DNA from: Dehalococcoidia bacterium
GTDB lineage: Bacteria; Chloroflexota; Dehalococcoidia; UBA6926
Length of the DNA: 64,000 nucleotides
Reading direction: 5' to 3'
Assembly (NCBI GenBank): GCA_009841045.1
Contig: VXMO01000002.1
Location: 55,292-119,291 of the forward strand
Both the position numbers and the translations under genes were made by a program. The notes beneath the pieces are model-generated. The model did not search any database. It worked only from the letters and a program-made list of their open reading frames with translations, and had not been told where the DNA came from. Shown one piece after another: positions 28,501 to 37,385 of this stretch (the first letter of the stretch is position 1; every line of letters begins with the position of its first letter).

Positions 28501-31407
28501 ATGCCGAGCTTTGAAATCATCAAGGGCGGGGCGGGCAGCGGAAAGACACGCAGAATAGTCGAGCGCCTCGCAGACCTTTATCGCCAAGACCCCTTCAGCG
28601 CCGCTCTTGTCCTCGTCCCGACCATTCGCCACGCTGACCAATTTCGACGCCGCCTCGTCCAGGAGTGCGCCATCGCCATGAACCTGCGTGTGGAAACGAT
28701 GACGATGTTCGCGCGTAGCGTGACGAAGGGATCCCCGATTCTGAGCGCCTCACGGGCTACAGACGAATTGGCGCGTGTTGCGCGCAGAACTGTCGCGCGT
28801 GGTGGGGACGCCGACTATTTCAACCCCATCGCCGGCATGGCTGGCTTTGTTCCAATGATCGAATCGGCCGTTGGGAGCCTCCTTGAAGAAGACATCAAAC
28901 CTGGCTCCTCGCAAGCCGCCGCCGCGCAAACCGACTCCGCACTCGCTAGCGCCTTGGCGAGCATCTACGCCGCCTACGTTCAGGAACTGGAACAACGGAG
29001 GCTCATACATCCGGTACAGGTCAACTCCGTGGCGGCGAGTGCTATCCGGGCGGGGGCAGATGTGCCGGGCATCGTGATGGTGGATGGCTTCCAGCGGTTT
29101 ACGGCTCAGGAGATCCAGCTGCTCGCGGCCCTGTCCGAACGCGCGGACATGACAATCACGTTTGACCCCGAGGCTTCGGGACGTTCAGAGTCTGACCTCA
29201 AACGTCTACAAGAAAAATGGCCTAGTACTCACCCCACACAACTTTCCCCGCCGCAGGACAACGTCGCTGACATGACGAAGGGAGAGGCTGCCAATCCAGA
29301 ACAGCACGCGCGAGAGATCGCGCGGCAGATCAAAAGGAAACTGGCAGATGATCCCACGCTGAGGCCGTCCGACTGCGCCGTCACGTTCAGGCAGGTCACG
29401 CCATATCTCGCCATGATGCGCCGCATCTTCGCCGAATATGAAATCCCCCTTGACCCTGCGGCAGGCGCGCGCCTGCGCGATACCCCGCTCGGCTCCTGGC
29501 TGAACCGCCTGCTCGGCGTCAAAGACAACGGATGGCGTGTCAAGGACGTCACCGCCATCCTCCGTAGCGGCGTCGTCAACCTCAATCGCTGGAACCTGAC
29601 GGGCAACGACCTTGATTACATCGCCCAAACGGCTCGCGAAAACAACTTCTGGTCTGGCTTGGAAGCGCTTGAGGGATTGAGCGGCCAAGCCCCCTCAGGT
29701 TTCAAGGACGCGCTGAACGACGTCACCGCACTGCATAACCTCATGGAGTCCGATGACTGTGACAGTGTGCAGATTCTGGCGGACGCGCTGTACGGCGAGA
29801 ATGGCTGGCTGCAAGACCCTCGGGACGTTGATGATGAATCGGCGCAGTGCATTGATCAGCTACGGTCCTATCTGACTGAAATGGCGGACTCGCAGCGTGA
29901 CGATGCTGATGACGCAGGCGACAACGAACAGGAACCTTTCGAACGCTTCCGCGAACGCCTTGATCGCCGCCTCGGAATGCCAATTCTCATGCGAAGAACG
30001 CCCGGCGGTGTGCTCCTTGCTCCTATGCACACCATGCACGGCCTGCGTTTCAAACACGTCATGGTGGGTGGACTGTCCGAGGGCGAATTCCCCGCAGGCC
30101 GCCGTTACGGCGACCTGCTTAGCGATGCAATGCGCCAGGAATTGATTGATGCCGGCCTTCCCCTCCCGCCTGCCCCCCGCTCCACCGAGGAAGAACTCTG
30201 GCAATCCGTCACATCTCGCGCGGAAGACTCAACCAACCTGTGGCGTTACCGCCTCAATGCTTCAGGCAAGGAAGCTACTCCGGCGTGGGTGTTCGAAGAT
30301 GACAAATCTGACACCGTGAATCGCCCCGACGTTCAGGAGATTGGAGAATCGGCGTCAACAAGAGAGCTTGCCATCGCCTGCGCCCGCGGATGGTTGAATG
30401 GAGAGTTCCTCCGACCCCAGGACTCTGCCTTGTCGGATGCATATTCCTGGCACGCGGTTCGCCGCGCGGCCCGGGCTGAACAGACCCGGCGGTCGTTCGA
30501 GTTTGCCGGTGAACATGAGGGTCAGATTTCAGGTGGGCTTGTGAGATGGAGAACCCGCGAGGGAGGGGTTTGGAGCGCGTCGTCGCTCGACTCCTATCTC
30601 ACCTGCGCGTTCCAGTTCTTTGGCAGGTACGTCCTTCGGCTTGAGGAGCTTGATGACGAGCCTGAGGAGGGAGACGCCGCCATACGCGGCACAATCATCC
30701 ACACAATCCTCGAAAAAGCATTCGAGCCACTTGTAGAGCAAGAACAACCGCTCTCGGTGGAGACATTAGGCGATGTCATTCACTTTATCGACACCGAGGG
30801 CCGCGCGATGTGGGATCGCGCGCCGGAGGAACATGCCTTCGGGCAGGCGGCTCTGTGGAAACTCGAATGGCAGCGCTACCGCGATCGCATCATTGCGATG
30901 CTCTCGCAACAGGTGATGGGTCAAGGCTCATATGATGGCTACCGTGTGCTTGGAACGGAGTACGAATTCAACGAGGAAACGGATACAAATCCGCCACTCA
31001 GGATTCACGGCAAAATCGACCGCGTCGATGAGACGCCAAATAATCTTGTCGTCATCGACTACAAGACCGGATCAATTCCAACACAGCGTCAGGTCAGACA
31101 AGGAAAGAGCGCGCAGTTGCCTCTCTACGCGCTGGCGCTTAGAAACCACATCTGGGCACATGACAAGAGTGTGATAACGCGATACGCCAAGCTGCCGTCG
31201 GCGGGCGATGTCAGGCCGTGGGCGCTGGATGACGCCATCGAGGAGGATTCAGAGGTCATCGACAATGTCGTGAACCTTCTCCAACAAAGCCGCGACGCAA
31301 TAGAAGCTGGAGATTTCCGAGTCAATCCACAGGCTCCCGAATGTCCCCCGTTTTGTGCGATGAGGCGCGTGTGTCGCGTTAACGCGTTCAGCAGGCAGAA
31401 GTCATGA
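28501..31407 (+). CDS. addB: AddB-like PD-(D/E)XK nuclease/helicase subunit
   Basis: GGAGSGKTRRIVERLA Walker A, NLVVIDYKTGSIPTQ nuclease motif, C-terminal Cys cluster ECPPFCAMRRVC plus YLTCAFQF. Confidence 0.78.
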   Translation: MPSFEIIKGGAGSGKTRRIVERLADLYRQDPFSAALVLVPTIRHADQFRRRLVQECAIAMNLRVETMTMFARSVTKGSPILSASRATDELARVARRTVARGGDADYFNPIAGMAGFVPMIESAVGSLLEEDIKPGSSQAAAAQTDSALASALASIYAAYVQELEQRRLIHPVQVNSVAASAIRAGADVPGIVMVDGFQRFTAQEIQLLAALSERADMTITFDPEASGRSESDLKRLQEKWPSTHPTQLSPPQDNVADMTKGEAANPEQHAREIARQIKRKLADDPTLRPSDCAVTFRQVTPYLAMMRRIFAEYEIPLDPAAGARLRDTPLGSWLNRLLGVKDNGWRVKDVTAILRSGVVNLNRWNLTGNDLDYIAQTARENNFWSGLEALEGLSGQAPSGFKDALNDVTALHNLMESDDCDSVQILADALYGENGWLQDPRDVDDESAQCIDQLRSYLTEMADSQRDDADDAGDNEQEPFERFRERLDRRLGMPILMRRTPGGVLLAPMHTMHGLRFKHVMVGGLSEGEFPAGRRYGDLLSDAMRQELIDAGLPLPPAPRSTEEELWQSVTSRAEDSTNLWRYRLNASGKEATPAWVFEDDKSDTVNRPDVQEIGESASTRELAIACARGWLNGEFLRPQDSALSDAYSWHAVRRAARAEQTRRSFEFAGEHEGQISGGLVRWRTREGGVWSASSLDSYLTCAFQFFGRYVLRLEELDDEPEEGDAAIRGTIIHTILEKAFEPLVEQEQPLSVETLGDVIHFIDTEGRAMWDRAPEEHAFGQAALWKLEWQRYRDRIIAMLSQQVMGQGSYDGYRVLGTEYEFNEETDTNPPLRIHGKIDRVDETPNNLVVIDYKTGSIPTQRQVRQGKSAQLPLYALALRNHIWAHDKSVITRYAKLPSAGDVRPWALDDAIEEDSEVIDNVVNLLQQSRDAIEAGDFRVNPQAPECPPFCAMRRVCRVNAFSRQKS

Positions 31408-34400
31408 ACCTGACCTCTGCACAGGAACAGGCCGTAACCGAGCGAGGTCGTGATGTCATCGTGACCGCCGGCGCGGGCAGTGGCAAGACGCGCGTCCTCG
31501 TGGAGCGTTACGTCTCGCTCCTTGAAGACCACGATATCGATCAGCTCGTCGCCGTTACATTCACGGACGCCGCCGCCGCTGAGATGCGTGGGCGTGTTCG
31601 GCAGGCCGTCACGAGTCGGCAGAACCTGAAGCGCCATATCCCCCATCTTGATCACGCCATCATCGGCACCATCCACTCCCTCTGCCTTCAACTGTTGCGT
31701 GATAACCCTGTGGCGGCCGGCATTGACCCCGGCGCGACTGTGTTGGACGAAAATGAGGCGCAGGTTGAGCTGCTCATCGCGTGCCGTGATGCCATCGAGG
31801 CAGCCGCTACAGGCGAGGGGCCGGGCGTGGAGGCTCTGCTGTGGATTGGCGTCCACGCTACGCGAGAAGCGCTGCCACGCATGGTTGAGCGACGCGACGA
31901 AGTGGAGGGCGCTTTCGGCAGTGACTCACGTCCTGAACGCGAGGCGCATATCAAGAGCGTGCTGGATGCTCATGTGGATGGGCTGGTGCGGGAACTGCGC
32001 CCAATTCTTGCTGACCATCGCGGATTTTTGATACACGCGCGGATTCCCGACAGGATAGACAGACTCACCGGCACAGTTGAAGCGGTGCTGGAAGAGCTCG
32101 GCGACCCCATGGCGGGAGACAACGACGATCTGATCAGCCGTCTTCGTGCCGTCTCAGAGATTCCGAGCCCCGGAAGTGTCGGAAGCAGAAATACCTGGTT
32201 CGCTACCCCAATAGAAGTCCGTGCTGTCGTCAGGGAACTCCGCGCCGCATACGAAACAGTCGGGCCGTTTCAGTGGAACGACGCGGATGTGGATGCCTTG
32301 GATGCGCTGGAGTCGCTGAAAGAGCTTTTTCTCGCGGCCTGTGATCGCTACGAAGCTCGAAAGCACGATTTATCAGCTCTGGATTTCCTCGATCTTGAAT
32401 TGAAAGCTATTGCATTGCTGCAAGAATCGCCAAGGACGGTAGCCGCGTATCGCTCGCGATTCAGGCATATCCTCGTCGATGAGGCACAGGACCTCAACCC
32501 GCCCCAATTCAGATTCCTTGAGTTGTTGACAGGCGAGCGGGGAGACTCGCCTGAATCGCGCCCTGAGCGATTCTTTGTCGGAGACATTAAGCAGTCGATC
32601 TATCGTTTCCGCCGCAGCGATGTCCGCAACCTGAACAACCTGCTTAAACAGGTCAAACATGACGATGGCGCTCTTGTTTCTCTCAATACGTCTTTCCGCT
32701 CCCACGAGCGTCTTGTGAAGGGTGTGAATGTCGTTATGAGAGACGTGTTCGGCGAGGCGAAAGCGGACTACGAGGCGCCGATGGAGCCAATGATAGCTAT
32801 TCGCGCCTCTGGGAACTCCCACCCGGCTATGGAAGCTCTGCCCATTGCCCGGGAGTTCGCCAATCCTGACGAGGCCGGAACCCCAAGGGATTCTGAAAAG
32901 CGCCGCATGGAAGCGGATCGTTGCGCACAACGCATCAGGAGACTCATTGATGACGGATTTCCGGTCTGGGACAACGACAAGAACGAATACCGTCCCGCAA
33001 CCGCCGGTGATGTCGTTATCCTCATGCGCGGCATGATCCACGCCTATGAATATGAGCGCGCGCTTGAGAATCACGGCATCCGGTATCGAACCGCATCGGG
33101 TGGAGATTTCTACACTCGCTCTGAGATCGTCGACCTCACGAACCTGATGGAATGGCTGGCTGAGCCTGCCAACGGCATTGCGCTTGTTGGACTGCTGAGA
33201 TCACCGTTCTTTGCCATTGATGATGAAACCTTGCTTGCGTTAACCCAAACACAGAGTTCTCGTCCCGATGGCAATTCGATCTTGCATGCGCTGAGCAACC
33301 TGCCTGAAGACATCCTGCGTCAAACCCGCCCGCTCCGTGTTCGCGCTGCGCGAATTTTGGAGCAACTCCGAGAAGAATCCCGCCTGGCCACGCCCGAGCA
33401 ACTCCTTGAACAGGCGCTGAACCTGACCAACTATGAGGCGGCATGGGCGCCGGTGCGTGGCGGTGACCAGGTACTCGCCAACATCCGGCAGTTCGCCGGA
33501 ATAGCGCGTTCTCTGCCGGACAAGACCGTTGATGAGTTTGTCGACCACATAAGAACTCTGCGGGATGACCTGGAGACCCGTGCGCCACAGGCTGCTCTTG
33601 ATGCCGTTGACGCCGTACGCCTGTTGACCATCCACTCGTCCAAGGGCTTGGAGTTCCCGATCGTTTTTCTTGCGGACGCAGGAGCAAATCGCGGTGGCCC
33701 GCGTACCTCGACAGTGCTGTGGCGCGCGGAAGAAGGTATCTCTCTGACGCTTGAGCGAGATGTTTCGGAAATCGACGAGAACCGCAGGCAGCCCGGGTTC
33801 TACGCCTACCTCAAGGAACTTGAGAGACGCGAGGACGAAGCCGAGAACAAGCGATTGCTCTATGTCGCTGCGACTCGCGCCGCAGACCTGTTCGTCGTGA
33901 GCGGTGCGGAGCCCACTGAAAACAACGAGCCGTGGCTCAGCATTTTCACGAAGCCGGAATATGGTGATCACATCAATATAAGTGAGCCAACGCGGGTCGA
34001 TTTGGACGCGCTCAAGAGTCGTTCCCCCAAGGTCTCGCTGAAAATCCCGGAATCCGAGACAGAACAACCCGCGGACGCCCCACTCCTCGGCCGCCGTGGC
34101 GCAATCCCCATCCGCTCAAGCACGCCCGCAACCGCCCTGGAGCAGGGCGACGGAACCAGATTCTCCGGCAGATCTGATCCTCTTGCCCTCATTCGTGGAA
34201 CGTTGACTCATGCGGCAATCGAAGAGTGGTTCACTAAAGAGAAACGCCCAGACATTCGAGACTTGGCGCACCGTACCGGCCTGCGCCTAAACGACGAAGA
34301 CATGGCGGACATCGAGGCGGACGTGAACGCTATGCTCGGCGATTTTGACTCCTCTAATCTCGCTGCAACTCTTCGCGGAGATGCCACCACACAAAAACAC

Positions 34401-34772
34401 TTTGAGATGCCGTTCTCGTGGGAATGGGGCGGTGTCGCCGTCCATGGCGCCATCGACCTTGCCTATTTGACCAACGGTGAATGGCACGTCGTGGACTTCA
34501 AGACGGACCGCGTAGAAAAGGGCAGGGAAGCCGAACACGCCGAGACCTACCTCACCCAACTTGGTGTCTACGCGGGTGCGATTGAAGCGGCCACCGGCCA
34601 CCGCCCCAAAGCCGGCCTCATGTTCCTGCGCACGGGAACGCTCCATTGGGCCGAGCCGGATGAAATCGATGCCGCGCTCAGTGGCACCCGCCAAAAGATT
34701 GACAGTGGTGAAATTGCGCTTACAGAAACCGACGAGACAGGCGAATTCGCAGACGAGCAACTAAGCATATAG
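31404..34772 (+). CDS. addA: AddA-like UvrD-family helicase-nuclease subunit
   Basis: LTSAQEQAVTERGRDVIVTAGAGSGKTRVLVERYV, LVDEAQDLNPPQFRFLELL, TIHSSKGLEFPIVFLAD, VVDFKTDRV; 4-bp overlap with addB. Confidence 0.87.
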   Translation: MNLTSAQEQAVTERGRDVIVTAGAGSGKTRVLVERYVSLLEDHDIDQLVAVTFTDAAAAEMRGRVRQAVTSRQNLKRHIPHLDHAIIGTIHSLCLQLLRDNPVAAGIDPGATVLDENEAQVELLIACRDAIEAAATGEGPGVEALLWIGVHATREALPRMVERRDEVEGAFGSDSRPEREAHIKSVLDAHVDGLVRELRPILADHRGFLIHARIPDRIDRLTGTVEAVLEELGDPMAGDNDDLISRLRAVSEIPSPGSVGSRNTWFATPIEVRAVVRELRAAYETVGPFQWNDADVDALDALESLKELFLAACDRYEARKHDLSALDFLDLELKAIALLQESPRTVAAYRSRFRHILVDEAQDLNPPQFRFLELLTGERGDSPESRPERFFVGDIKQSIYRFRRSDVRNLNNLLKQVKHDDGALVSLNTSFRSHERLVKGVNVVMRDVFGEAKADYEAPMEPMIAIRASGNSHPAMEALPIAREFANPDEAGTPRDSEKRRMEADRCAQRIRRLIDDGFPVWDNDKNEYRPATAGDVVILMRGMIHAYEYERALENHGIRYRTASGGDFYTRSEIVDLTNLMEWLAEPANGIALVGLLRSPFFAIDDETLLALTQTQSSRPDGNSILHALSNLPEDILRQTRPLRVRAARILEQLREESRLATPEQLLEQALNLTNYEAAWAPVRGGDQVLANIRQFAGIARSLPDKTVDEFVDHIRTLRDDLETRAPQAALDAVDAVRLLTIHSSKGLEFPIVFLADAGANRGGPRTSTVLWRAEEGISLTLERDVSEIDENRRQPGFYAYLKELERREDEAENKRLLYVAATRAADLFVVSGAEPTENNEPWLSIFTKPEYGDHINISEPTRVDLDALKSRSPKVSLKIPESETEQPADAPLLGRRGAIPIRSSTPATALEQGDGTRFSGRSDPLALIRGTLTHAAIEEWFTKEKRPDIRDLAHRTGLRLNDEDMADIEADVNAMLGDFDSSNLAATLRGDATTQKHFEMPFSWEWGGVAVHGAIDLAYLTNGEWHVVDFKTDRVEKGREAEHAETYLTQLGVYAGAIEAATGHRPKAGLMFLRTGTLHWAEPDEIDAALSGTRQKIDSGEIALTETDETGEFADEQLSI

Positions 34773-34786
34773 AGGAGGTAGTTCAC

Positions 34787-35251
34787 ATGGCAAAGGCAAA
34801 GCGCATCAGCCCGTTTCTCTGGTTTGACGGCAAAGCGAAGGAAGCAGCTGAACACTACGTGTCCGTCTTTCCCAACTCTCGAATCACAAATCTAACGGAG
34901 ATTTCTGCAGGCCCTGCAAACGGAGCGGCCCAAATAGAGTTTGAACTGAACGGCCTCACATTTACCGCTCTTGACGGTGGGCCGATGTTTGAAATGACCC
35001 CGGCAATCTCCTTCGTCGTCCCTTGCGAATCACAGGAAGAGATTGACTACTACTGGGACAAGCTGGCTGAGGGCGGCACGCAGGGTTTCGCTGGCTGGCT
35101 CACTGATCGCTTTGGCCTCTCCTGGCAAGTTGTGCCGGCGAATCTTGATGAATTGATGGCGCGTGCGCCCACCGCCGTTATGGAGAGCCTGTTGACCATG
35201 ACGAAGATTAATATTGATCAATTGATTGAGGCCAGCCGCCGTGTCGGGTAA
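34787..35251 (+). CDS. VOC/PhnB-like (3-demethylubiquinone-9 3-methyltransferase-domain) protein
   Basis: ISPFLWFDGKAKEAAEHYVSVFPNSRI...GGPMFEMTPAISFVV...GLSWQVVP; RBS GAGGAGG upstream. Confidence 0.87.
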   Translation: MAKAKRISPFLWFDGKAKEAAEHYVSVFPNSRITNLTEISAGPANGAAQIEFELNGLTFTALDGGPMFEMTPAISFVVPCESQEEIDYYWDKLAEGGTQGFAGWLTDRFGLSWQVVPANLDELMARAPTAVMESLLTMTKINIDQLIEASRRVG

Positions 35252-35298
35252 CTCCGCGTATGCGGGTGGTTTGCCAACTGGATCGAGACAATGACCGC

Positions 35299-36210
35299 CT
35301 ATGTCGGCGTGAGGCTCTGGATGTACTCCCGCACTGACGCAGCGCACTCCTCCGGTCTCTCGAAGATCATGAAATGGGTAGCCTCCGGCATGAAATCGTA
35401 ATCAATGCTGAGGATGTCACTGAGGTCCATTGTCGGAAGGTATGAGTACGGCAGGGTGGGATCTGCTCCCAAGACTCTGACTGGACAGACCATGCTGTCA
35501 AAATTTATCGATACAGCATAGACGCCGGCATATTCAACAACCTGCGCCTCATACTCGCGGGGGCAGCGGAGTACAAACCCTTCCCCGTCCACCGATTCTC
35601 CAAGCGTAGTCTCAGCCACAAGATTTGCAATTCCTGGGATAACATTCTTGAATGTTGGCATGTAGGGCAGCACGCCCGCGAACTCGGAACGAGTTTTATA
35701 CCGCTCAGTACGCGTTCTGGTCAGATTGGCCGCGCGGGTCGCCGCGACTTCAAATTCTTCATAACCCACCCCCGGCTTGCATGTAGGTGGATCGAACAGA
35801 TAGAGGCCGGACAAACCGCTGCCCTTTGTTGGGGCTAGCAAGGCGACTAGCGCTGAAATAGAGTGAAAGACTCCAAAGGTAGGCTTATCCCCATACTCCT
35901 CACGGATCGATTCTAGCACTTGTTCGTAATCACGCATAAACGTCGGAAGGTTGTGATTCCGAATGTCTCCCACGGGGTTCCAGCCATGATTTCTCAGGTC
36001 GTAGATGATCAGGTCGTAGTCGTCCAGCAGGTTTGACCAGAGCGGATAGTAGAGGTCAATGGCCAGACCGTTGCCGTGGCACATAACAAGTCGTGGTCCA
36101 TCGGGATTACCATGGCGTCGCACCCGGATGATCGTCGTTTCATCGACGGTCACGTCATGAATGGAAATTGGCTCAGGAACGTGCCAAACAGGCTGGGGTT
36201 CTTCGGTCAC
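35299..36210 (-). CDS. Alpha/beta hydrolase (candidate release/editing enzyme of the PKS locus)
   Basis: RLVMCHGNGLAIDLYYPLWSNLLDDYDLIIYDLRNHG..., FGVFHSISALVALL elbow, ATHFMIFERPEECAASVREYI; overlaps PPTase gene by 4 bp. Confidence 0.8.
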   Translation of the reverse strand: MTEEPQPVWHVPEPISIHDVTVDETTIIRVRRHGNPDGPRLVMCHGNGLAIDLYYPLWSNLLDDYDLIIYDLRNHGWNPVGDIRNHNLPTFMRDYEQVLESIREEYGDKPTFGVFHSISALVALLAPTKGSGLSGLYLFDPPTCKPGVGYEEFEVAATRAANLTRTRTERYKTRSEFAGVLPYMPTFKNVIPGIANLVAETTLGESVDGEGFVLRCPREYEAQVVEYAGVYAVSINFDSMVCPVRVLGADPTLPYSYLPTMDLSDILSIDYDFMPEATHFMIFERPEECAASVREYIQSLTPT

Positions 36211-36974
36211 TCGAACATATCCTCACTTGTGCAGGACACCACTGTTTCTACGGCGAGCGCGCCCACAAAATCGCTGGTACTGAACTTGTGCAGCCGCCAG
36301 GCTACGTCCGGAAACTCGGGTAGTCGGATGTGGCCCGTGATTGCTCCCCGGCGTATGGCGGTCGGCGTTTCTATGCATTGTAGGTTCGCGGAGAGCCCCA
36401 CGCCGGTGGCCTTGGCAATTGCCTCCTTGAGCGTCCATATCTCAAAGAATGCCCTTGTGTCGAAGCCTTTGTCCGCGATCGAAACCGCAGCCTGCTCATC
36501 TGGACTGAAGGTCGATCCAATAATCGCGTCGAATCGAAATTCCTGGTTGAGCTCTTCGATATCGATTCCTAGCTGATGATCCGGCGAAATTGCGAGCATC
36601 CCACTATCTCCGCTATGGCTCACATTGAAATGGAGTGGGGCAGGGACGCCGTCCACGTATGCGCGTGGTTTGCCGCGTTCCACCCAGCCAAACTCAAGCT
36701 CCTCATTATCGCAGGTGAGAGTTTCGCAAAGAACCGCTCGAAGCGCTGCTCGGCTTAGCGCGAAGCGTCGCTTCGGTGCGCCGGGGTGATAGCGTGTCCA
36801 CCGTTCACGTTCCAATTTGTTCAGGGATTTCACGGCTTGGGACTCGCGTGCCGCGTTTGGTGATAGATCGATATGAACAATATCAACGCCGTCAATTTGC
36901 GCGAAGCAAGACCACCACTGATTGACCATATCGGTGTCCATCGTTTCAATTGTACGTGAACAATGGAGACCCAA
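36207..36974 (-). CDS. Sfp-type 4'-phosphopantetheinyl transferase
   Basis: RFALSRAALRAVL, FNVSHSGDSGMLAIS, LGIDIEELN, FFEIWTLKEAIAKATGVGLS. Confidence 0.88.
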   Translation of the reverse strand: MGLHCSRTIETMDTDMVNQWWSCFAQIDGVDIVHIDLSPNAARESQAVKSLNKLERERWTRYHPGAPKRRFALSRAALRAVLCETLTCDNEELEFGWVERGKPRAYVDGVPAPLHFNVSHSGDSGMLAISPDHQLGIDIEELNQEFRFDAIIGSTFSPDEQAAVSIADKGFDTRAFFEIWTLKEAIAKATGVGLSANLQCIETPTAIRRGAITGHIRLPEFPDVAWRLHKFSTSDFVGALAVETVVSCTSEDMFE

Positions 36975-36986
36975 ACCAATTGACGG

Positions 36987-37023
36987 CGGGAGGGAGCAGA
37001 TTATAACTGCTCCCTCCCGTTTT
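36987..37023. terminator. 13-bp stem hairpin inside the PKS operon; T-tract only on the + strand
   Basis: CGGGAGGGAGCAG-ATTATAA-CTGCTCCCTCCCG-TTTT. Confidence 0.7.
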
Positions 37024-37069
37024 GTGCCCTTACTTCAATTGGCGTTTGCCTGGAAGTGTGGGGCGTGTA

Positions 37070-37306
37070 CTACGCGGCGTTCGCGTTGATGTGGTTGACT
37101 AGATCACCAACGTTGTTGAGTCCGGCGAAGTCCTCCGGGGTCACGGAGATGCCGAACTCGTCCGCTACGAGCTTGGCGAAAGCGACGACCTGTGCCGAGG
37201 GCACGCCTGCCGACGCGAAATTCAGGTTCGTGTCCAGACTCTCGGTAGCCGGAACATCGAGGTTGTCATGGATCAACTTGTGAAGCCTCTCTTCTGTGGT
37301 TGCCAT
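37070..37306 (-). CDS. Discrete acyl carrier protein, atypical attachment-site context
   Basis: 78 aa; ERLHKLIHDNLDVPATESLDTNLNFASAGVPSAQVVAFAKLVADEFGISVTPEDFAGLNNVGDLVNHINANA. Confidence 0.8.
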   Translation of the reverse strand: MATTEERLHKLIHDNLDVPATESLDTNLNFASAGVPSAQVVAFAKLVADEFGISVTPEDFAGLNNVGDLVNHINANAA

Positions 37307-37385
37307 TGTGCAACTCCTTTCCCTGTTCTTGCCTGTGCTGTGTATTAGCCTATCGTATTCAGTGATGTGTGTCTCTTAAAATCCC

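Noticed and set aside
32373-33074. 233-aa minus ORF inside addA
   Set aside because: Antisense to conserved helicase motifs.
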